Below are positions 1 to 6,800 of a DNA stretch of 10,658 bases, piece after piece. The notes under the pieces are model-generated. The model was not told the DNA's origin and ran no database searches. It was given only the letters and a program-made list of their open reading frames with translations. Position 1 is the first letter of the stretch. Each line of letters opens with the position of its first letter. The translations under genes and the position numbers were made by a program. This DNA comes from Elusimicrobiota bacterium (GTDB lineage: Bacteria > Elusimicrobiota > Elusimicrobia > UBA1565 > UBA9628): assembly GCA_016194625.1 (NCBI GenBank), contig JACQBB010000065.1, forward strand, positions 1 through 10,658, read 5' to 3'.

Positions 1-430
1 CGTCGAACAGCTCGTTGGAGTACAGCACGCCGCAATAACGCGGCAAGCACTCCACGCCGGTGACCGCGTCCACCGGCAGGCCGAACGCGGTGAGCGCGCG
101 CACCGCCGCGGTCAGGTCCTTGCGCGAGCGCTCGAGCAGGACGAAGCGCAGTCCCGCGGCGACGTCGGCGTGGCGCTCGCGCAGGCGGCGGGCGACCTGC
201 GTCGCCAGCGTGCCGTTGCCGCAGCCCGCCTCCACCAGCGCCAGGGGCTCGCCCGGCCGGGCCTCCCGGACGCGCCGCAGGAGCGCGGCGAGGCGGTCGG
301 CCAGGATGCTCCCGAACGCGGGGTGCAGCTCGGGGGCGGTGTAGAAGTCGGCCGTCTGGGTCCGCGTGGAGTAGAACCCCTTGTCAGGGTCGTAGAGGGC
401 CGACTCCATGAAGTCCCGGAACGTGCGCAT
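1..430 (-). CDS. MidA/NDUFAF7-like SAM-dependent methyltransferase (partial, 3' end outside window)
   Basis: Reading the minus strand from the ATG at 430 gives 143 residues that run off the left edge without a stop. The N-terminus has the family pattern FRDFMESALYDP (residues 4-15), then DFYTAPELHPAFG (28-40). The SAM-binding glycine-rich motif follows as EAGCGNGTLA (67-76), and YSNELFD (137-143) matches the conserved SNEL[LF]DA stretch. This is the COG1565/DUF185 group. Its mitochondrial member NDUFAF7 dimethylates an arginine of complex I subunit NDUFS2; bacterial substrates are mostly unknown. The start is uncertain: GGCGGA abuts the ATG without normal spacing, the N-terminus is shorter than usual for the family, and a second Met lies at residue 8. 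Upstream codons in frame look unlike the family. It begins 11 bp after the histone stop, so translation coupled to the histone gene is likely. Confidence 0.88.
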   Translation of the reverse strand, partial: MRTFRDFMESALYDPDKGFYSTRTQTADFYTAPELHPAFGSILADRLAALLRRVREARPGEPLALVEAGCGNGTLATQVARRLRERHADVAAGLRFVLLERSRKDLTAAVRALTAFGLPVDAVTGVECLPRYCGVLYSNELFD

Positions 431-441
431 TCCGCCGATTC

Positions 442-624
442 TTAGGCGAGGTCTTCGGCGCCGAGGGTCTTCTTCTGGTTCTCGGACTGGACCTTCTGGA
501 TGGACGCCTTGATGGCGGCCTCGATCTTCGCGGAGAGCGCGTCGATGTAGTCGCCGCCGGTGCGCAGGCCGGCTTCCTTCACGAGCTTCTTCACCTTGCT
601 GACGACGACGAGGGTCTCGGCCAT
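442..624 (-). CDS. Bacterial histone-fold DNA-binding protein (60 aa)
   Basis: This 60-residue protein aligns by eye with archaeal HMfB and with short bacterial histones such as Bdellovibrio Bd0055. Helix 1 is SKVKKLVKEAG (9-19) and loop L1 is LRTGGDY (20-26). A long central helix 2 spans about 27-49, and loop L2 plus the start of helix 3 is KKTLGAEDLA (51-60), equivalent to HMfB RKTIKAED. Helix 3 is almost absent, as in other short bacterial histones. Expected role: a dimeric nucleoid protein that binds or bends DNA. Arg21 in L1 sits where archaeal histones carry their minor-groove arginine and is the only arginine in the protein. An upstream Met would add nine residues (start 651), but GGAGGA eight bases before the ATG at 624 and the family-like MAE start favour the shorter form. 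It is the first gene of a probable operon with the methyltransferase. Confidence 0.87.
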   Translation of the reverse strand: MAETLVVVSKVKKLVKEAGLRTGGDYIDALSAKIEAAIKASIQKVQSENQKKTLGAEDLA

Positions 625-631
625 ATGAAAA

Positions 632-637
632 TCCTCC
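632..637 (-). promoter_or_regulatory. Ribosome binding site deciding the histone start
   Basis: On the minus strand GGAGGA precedes the ATG at 624 with about 7-8 bases of spacing. It selects the 60-residue histone over the longer reading from 651, for which this site would lie inside the coding sequence. Confidence 0.8.
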
Positions 638-672
638 GTGCGGCGTTTCAACGGATGAACTCGAAGCGCGTC

Positions 673-678
673 ATTACA
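673..678 (-). promoter_or_regulatory. Tentative -10 box for the histone operon
   Basis: TGTAAT on the minus strand lies about 49 bases upstream of the histone ATG, just past the terminator T-rich tail, in an AT-richer patch. It would give a 5' leader of roughly 40 nt. I see no convincing -35 hexamer at 16-18 bases, so this is a guess that fits the need for a new promoter after the terminator. Confidence 0.25.
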
Positions 679-681
679 ACA

Positions 682-728
682 GAAAAGAAGCCCCCGAACA
701 TTGATTCAGGTCAATGTCCGGGGGGCTT
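682..728 (-). terminator. Rho-independent terminator behind the tRNA
   Basis: The arms 688-704 and 711-728 pair over about 16 bp around a 6-nt loop, with one bulged base and one mismatch, and a C/G-rich lower stem. Read on the minus strand, the stem is followed by a T-rich run (CTTCTTTTCTGTTG) and then the histone leader. The plus-strand side has no T-tract, so termination is directed on the minus strand. It would end the tRNA transcript and any read-through from the kinase operon. Confidence 0.85.
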
Positions 729-736
729 ACAAAGAT

Positions 737-808
737 TGGCGCGGGGCAGGATCGAACTGCCGACATGGCGCTTATGAAACGCCCGCTCTACCACTGAGCT
801 ACCGCGCC
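737..808 (-). tRNA. tRNA with CAU anticodon (elongator Met, or Ile2)
   Basis: The minus strand folds into a full cloverleaf. The 7-bp acceptor stem GGCGCGG/CCGCGCC (808-802 with 744-738) is perfect. The D arm has a GCTC/GAGC stem and a 7-nt loop. The anticodon stem GGCGT/GCGCC closes the loop TTCATAA, with CAT at 776-774. A 5-nt variable loop is followed by a T arm GGCAG/CTGCC with TTCGATC loop. The discriminator is A at 737 and no CCA is encoded, so CCA must be added by nucleotidyltransferase. The perfect G1-C72 pair and lack of the GGG/CCC anticodon stem argue against initiator tRNA. CAU could also be the tRNA-Ile whose C34 is changed to lysidine by TilS; the GGCG anticodon-stem start resembles E. 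coli tRNA-Ile2, so the isoacceptor is unresolved. Confidence 0.95.
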
Positions 809-828
809 GTCGCACGGGAGAGGAAGCG

Positions 829-858
829 ATTATAATCGAATCGGAGCGGTCGAGTCAA
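829..858 (-). promoter_or_regulatory. Sigma70-type promoter of the tRNA gene
   Basis: On the minus strand TTGACT (858-853) and a perfect TATAAT (834-829) are separated by 18 bases, within an AT-richer island in otherwise very GC-rich DNA. Transcription would start near 822, about 14 nt before the mature tRNA 5' end at 808. The -35 hexamer contains the TGA stop codon (857-855) of the histidine kinase gene. Confidence 0.82.
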
Positions 859-3800
859 ACCGCGCCGGCGGCGGGCGGCGCGTCCTTGCGGTCCAGGACC
901 TCCCGCACCTTGCTCGCCAGCACCTCGGGCGGGAAGGGCTTCTGCAGGAACTCGTAGCGCGTCCCGGCCAGCCGCTCGAGGGCGCCGTGCTCCACGTAGC
1001 CGGAGACGAACATCACCTTGAGCCCGGGCTTGAAGGCGACCGCTTGGCGCGCGAGCTCCCCCCCGCCGATGCCCGGCATCACGACGTCGGTCACCATCAG
1101 CGCCGCGTCCTTCGCGCCGTCGTGGAGGAGCTTGAGCGCCTCCTCTCCGTCGCGCGCCGCGAGCACGCGGTAGCCGCGCTCCGTGAGGACCCGGGCGTCG
1201 ATGCGGCGCAGGGTCTCGTCGTCCTCCACGATCAGCCCCGTCTCCCCGCCGCGCGCCGCCGTCCCCGGCGCCGCGGACGCGGGAGCGGACGCGGGCGCCG
1301 CGCTCGCCAGCGGGAGGTCGACGGCGAAGGCGCTCCCCGCGCCGGGCGCGCTGCGCACGGACACGTCGCCCTGCGCCGAGCGCACGATCCCGTACACCGT
1401 CGACAGGCCGAGGCCGGTGCCCTTCCCGACCGGCTTCGTCGTGAAGAAGGGCTCGAACAGATGGGCGACCACCGCGGGCGGCATGCCGCAGCCGGTGTCC
1501 TCCACCGTCAGGCGCGCGCGCCGGCCGCCGTCCCCGGCGGCGGCCGCCGGCGCGTGCGGGGCGCCGGCCGGGAGGATCTCCGTGCGCAGGACGAGCCTCC
1601 CGCCCTCGGGCATCGCGTCGCGCGCGTTCACCGCCAAGTTCGTGACGACCTGCTCGATCTGGCCCGGGTCGATCAGCGCCATCACGGGATCCGCGGACAG
1701 GACCGTCTCGATCTTGATGTCCTCGCCGATGAGGCGGCGCAGCATCTTGAGCAGGTTCGCGACCGACGCGTTCAGGTCCAGCACGACGGGCTGGGTCTTC
1801 TGCTTGCGGCTGAAGATCAGCAGCTGGCGCGTGAGCGCGGCCGCGCGCTCGCCCGCGGCCTTGATCTCCTCGACGTCGGCGCGCCGGGGGTCGTTGCTCC
1901 CCAGGCTGGTCAGCAGGAAGCTGCAGTTGGCGAGTATCGTCATCAGGATGTTGTTGAAGTCGTGCGCGACGCCGCCGGCCAGCACGCCGACGCTCTCCAT
2001 CCTCTGCGCGTGCTGGCGCTCGCTCTGCAGGCGCTTGCGCTCGGTCACGTCGCGCGCGCCGATCATCCCCGGCGTCGGCGCGCCCGCGGCGTCGCGCAGC
2101 CACAGGCCGCTGATCTCGAACGCGCGCGCCTCGCCGCTCTTGTGGAGCATCTCGACCTCGACGACGGTCGGGCCGGGCGCCTTCTGCGACTCGGCGAAGA
2201 CGCCCTGCATCTCCGCGACGCGCTCTTTCGGCAGCAGCCAGAAGATGTCGCGCCCCTCCAGCTCCGCCGGCGCGTAGCCGAGGATCTCGCGGTACGAGGG
2301 GCTCGCGTACACGCAGACGCCGCGCGTGTCGACGAGGGAGATGAGGTCGCGGCTGTTCTCCACGATGAGGCGGTACTTCTGCTCGAGCGCGCCCAGCTCG
2401 GCCCGCGAACGCTCGACCTCCGTCATGTCCCGCGCGGCGGCGAAGACGCCGACGACCTTCCCCGCGGCGTCGCGGTACACCGTCGCGTTGTAGAGGACCG
2501 GGACGACGGAGCCGTCCTTCCCGCGCAGGCGCAGCGGGTAATCGCGCACCTGCCCGTCGCGGAACGCGCGCTCGTAGCCGGCGCGGGCCGCCTCGGGCTC
2601 GGTGAAGTAGCTCGAGAAATCCGTGCCGATCAGCTCTCGGCGCGAGCGGCCGGTCGCGGCTTCCGTCGCGCCGTTGACGTCGGTGATCCTCCCGTCGGAC
2701 CCGATCGTGACCAGGGGGTCGAGGCTCGCCTCGATCAGGCTGCGGTTGTAGGCGCCGGCGGCGCGCAGGGCCTCCTGGGCGCGCGCGATCTCGGTCATGT
2801 CGCGGGCCGCGGCGAAGACGCCGACGACCTCCCCCGCGTCGTCGCGGTACACGGTCGCGTTGTACAGCACCGGGGTGACCGTGCCGTCGCGCGCGCGAAG
2901 CTCCAGCGGATAGTCGCGCACGCGGCTGTCGCGGAAGACGCGCTCGTAGCCGGCGCGAGCCTCCGCCGGCTTGGTGAAGTAGCCCGAGAAATCGGTGCCG
3001 ATCAGCTCGTCGCGCGAGCGGCCGGTCGCGGCCTCCGTCGCGCCGTTGACGTCGGTGATCCTGCCGTCGGGGCCGATCGTCACGAGCGGGTCGAGGCTGG
3101 CCTCGATCAGGCTGCGGTTGTACACGCTCGCCGCGCGCAGGGCCTCCTCGGCCTCCGCTCGCGCGGCGCGCGTGCGCAGCGAGGCCACGCCGAAGGCCAG
3201 GTCCTCCGAGAGCTCCTTCAGGAGCGCGACCTCGTCGTCGGTGAAGGCTCCGACCCCGGTCGCGTAGATGACCAGGGTGCCGAACGGCGCGCCGTTGGAG
3301 CTCAACGGCAATCCGATCGCCGCGCGATAGCCGCGCTTGCGCGCCTCCGCGCGCCACGGCGCCATCGCCGGGTCCGTCTCGAAGTCCCGGGTGACGGCGA
3401 CGGCGGCGTCGCGGATGGCGGTCCCCGCGGGCCCGCGGCCGCGGGGCGCGTCCGCCCAGGTGATGAGGGTCTTGGCGAGATACTCCTCGCCGTCCCCCGC
3501 CCAGGCGGCCACGCGGACGGTCTTGGCCTCGTCGTCGACGCGGTAGCCGACCCAGGCGAGCGGGTAGCCGCCCTGCTCCACGACGATCCGGCAGATCCGC
3601 TCGAGCAGCTCGTGCTCCTCCTTCGCCCGGACGAGCGCCTCGTTGCACAGGCTCAGCGTGCGCAGCGACCGCGACTTCTTGCGCAGCGCCTCGTCGGCCT
3701 GCTTCTGCGCGGTGACGTCGCGAGCCGTCGCGTAGGTGATCTTCTCCTTCTCGCTGTAGATCGCCCGCCAGGACAGCCATTTGTAGGAGCCGTCCTTGCA

Positions 3801-6800
3801 GCGGTAGCGGTTCTCGAAGTTCAGCGAGTAGCCGACCTTCATCTGGCGCGCCATCTCGTCGACCGTCGCCTGCTCGTCGTCGGGATGGATGAAGTCGACG
3901 AAGGGCTTCGAGACGAGCTCGGCCTCCGAGTAGCCGAGCGTCTCCGTGAACGACGGGTTCGTCTTCAGGAAGGCGCCTTGGGGGTCGGCGATCGCCATCA
4001 GGTCCGCGGAGGTCATGAAGAACTTGTGGAACTGCTCGCGCTCCTTCTCGGCGAGCTCGCGCGCGGCGCGGGCGCGCAGCGCCGACACGCCGTAGGCGAG
4101 GTCCTGGGAGAGCTCCTTCAGCAGGGCGAGCTCGTCGGCGCTGAAGGCGTCGGGCGCGGACGCGTAGATCATCAGCGCGCCGAAGGGCGAGCCGTTGACG
4201 GTCAGAGGAAGGGCGACGGCCGAGCGGTACCCGTGCGCGCGCGCGTCCTCGCGCCACGGCGCGAACGCCGGGTCCGATCCGGTGTCGCGGCAGACGGCGA
4301 CGACCCCGTCGCGCATCGCGGCGCCGGTGGGGCCGAGGCCGCGCTCGTCCTCCCCCCACGTGATCCCGAGCGCCTCGAGGGCGCCTTCCTCGTGGCAGGA
4401 GTCATCGCGGCAGGCGCGCGCGGCGGGGCGCACGGTCCTGGCGGCGTCCTCGACGCGGAACCCGACCCAGGCGTGGCAGTAGCCCCCCTCCTGGACGACG
4501 ATCCGGCAGACGCTCCGCAGGAGCTCGTCCTCGGCCTTGGCGCGCACGAGGGCCTCGTTGCAGCGGCTGAGCGTGCGCAGCGCGCGGGCGGACCGCGCCA
4601 CCGCCTCTTCGGCCCGCTTGCGGGCGGTGATGTCCCGGGAGACCGTCATCACGCTGACGATCCTCCCCTCGCGGTCGTGCTCCGGGAAGGCGGAGACGTT
4701 GTACCACGCCTCGGCTCCCCCCTTGGTCAGCCTGACGTCGATGGGGTCGGCGGCGCCTCCGTCCAGCACCGTGCGCAGGAGGTTCTGCAGGAGCTCGGCG
4801 CCTTCCTTCGGCAGCGGCGAGGCCTGCAAGGGCGTCTTGGCGAGCATGCTCTCCGCCGTGCCGCCGGCGACCTTGAGATATGTCGGGTTCACGTAGGTGC
4901 GCCGGCAGTCGCGGTCGTACCGCGCGATGATGTCCGGGGAGGATTCGACCAGCGTGCGGAACACCTGCTGGGCCTCGAACACGGCGGCTTCCGCCTTCTT
5001 GTGCTCGGTGATGTCCTGGACGGTCCCGATGCCGCGCAGCGGCGCGCCGTCCGGGGAGAACTCGACCTCGGCGCGCTCGCGGACCCATTTGAGGACGCCG
5101 TCGACCACCAGGCGGTGCTCGATGTCGTAGGGCCGGCGCGCGAGCGCCTCCATCCACGCGGCGTTGACGGCGTCGCGGTCGTCGGGATGGATCCGGTCGA
5201 GGAAGATCTCGTAGGTCAGCGGCGTGCCCGGCGCCACCCCGAACATGCGGTGCGTCTCGGGCGACCACGAGAGCACGTTCTTCGGGATGTCGAGGACCCA
5301 GCTGCCGATGCGCGCGACGGCCTGCGCGCGGTTCAGGTCGGCCTCGCGCTCGCGCAGCGCGGCTTCGGCGGCGTCGCGCGCGGCGCGCACGCGCAGGCCG
5401 GTCAGCCCGAACGCGAGGTCCTCGCTCAGCTCGCGCAGGAGGGCGACCTCCTCGCCGCCGAACGCTCCCGCCTCCGTCGCGTAGATCATCAGCGCGCCGA
5501 ACGCGCGGCCGTTGCCCGACAGCGGGAGCGCGATCGAGGCGCGGTAGCCGCGTTTCAGGGCCTCCGCCCGCCACGGCGCCATCCGCGGGTCGGTCTCGAA
5601 GTCGCGGCTGACCTCGATCGTGCCGTCGCGGATCGCGGTCCCCGTCGGGCCGCGCCCTTCCGCCTCGTCCGCCCAGGTGACGCGCAGTCCTTCGAGGTAC
5701 CCTTCCTCGAAGCCGGCCTGCGCGCGCGCGCGGACGCTCTTCGCGGCGTCGTCGACGCGCTCGGCGACCCAGGCGAAGCGGTAGCCGCCCGCCTCGACGA
5801 TGATGCGGCAGACGCGGTCGAGGAGCTCCTGCTCGTCCTTGGCGCGGACGAGCGCCTCGTTGCACAGGCTGAGCGTCTTCATCGCGCGGGACAGCCGCGC
5901 GACCTCCTGCTCGGCCTTCCAGCGCTCGCTCACGTCGCGGGCGACGACGGAGACGCCGACGACCGCCCCGTCCGGGCCCTTCACCGGCGACACCGACAGC
6001 GAGACGCGGACGGTCGCGCCGTCCTTGCGCGCGCGGTCCACCTCGCGGTGGGCGACGTGCTCGCCGCGGCGGACCTTCGCGCGGATCTCCTGGAATTCCG
6101 CCCTCCCGCCTTCCGGGACGACGATCGACGCGGATTCGCCGACGGCCTCGGCCGCCGACCAGCCGTACAGGCGGCGGGCGCCGTCGTTCCAGCTGGTGAT
6201 GACGCCGTCGAAGGTCTCGCCGATGATGGCGTCCTCGGAGCCCTCCACCATCGCGGCCAGGTGGCGCTGCGCCTCGTCGGCGCGCCGGCGCTCGGAGTTG
6301 TCGAAGACGGTCGAACGGCTCATCAGGTAGCGCCCGCGCTCGTCCTTGATCGCGGTGGCGCTGACCAGGACCGGCAGGATCGAGCCGTCCTTGCGCACCA
6401 TGTCGAACTCGAGTCCCTTCACCCAGCCGCGCTCCTTGAAGGCCGGGAACTCCTGCCGGAACGTCTTCAGGCTGTGCGGCGCGAGCAGGTCGCTGAACGT
6501 CTTCTTCCCGACGATCTCGTCGCGGGAGTAGCCGAGCCAGGCGAGTTCGGTTTCATTGATCCGCAGGAAGGTCCCGTCGGGCCCGAGCGAGTGGTAGCCG
6601 CACGGCGCGCGGTCGTACAGGTCCGCGAGCTCGTCGGAGCGCCGCCGCAGCTCGTTCTCGGCGCGCACGCGCTCGGTCACGTCCTCCAGCGAGAACACCA
6701 CGGACTCGACTTCCCCGTCGGCTCCGACCAGCGGCACGAGCAGCCAGTCCCAATAGGTCGTCCCCCACTCCGGATGGTCGGCGAACTCGAAGGGCTTGGC

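Noticed and set aside
60..445. Plus-strand small open frames opposite the methyltransferase
   Set aside because: They are arginine/serine-rich shadows. The minus strand encodes conserved MidA family motifs over the same bases.
737..808. Initiator tRNA-fMet
   Set aside because: The CAU anticodon is present, but position 1-72 is a normal G-C pair and the anticodon stem lacks the three G-C pairs typical of bacterial initiators.
799..5865. Long open frames on the minus strand in another frame (799-4359 and 4402-5865)
   Set aside because: They are arginine-rich out-of-frame readings of the kinase gene without recognisable domains, and one runs into the tRNA.
2401..5880. CRISPR-like or satellite repeats
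   Set aside because: The repeats are in-frame, long protein-domain copies with codon-level divergence, not short identical repeats with spacers.
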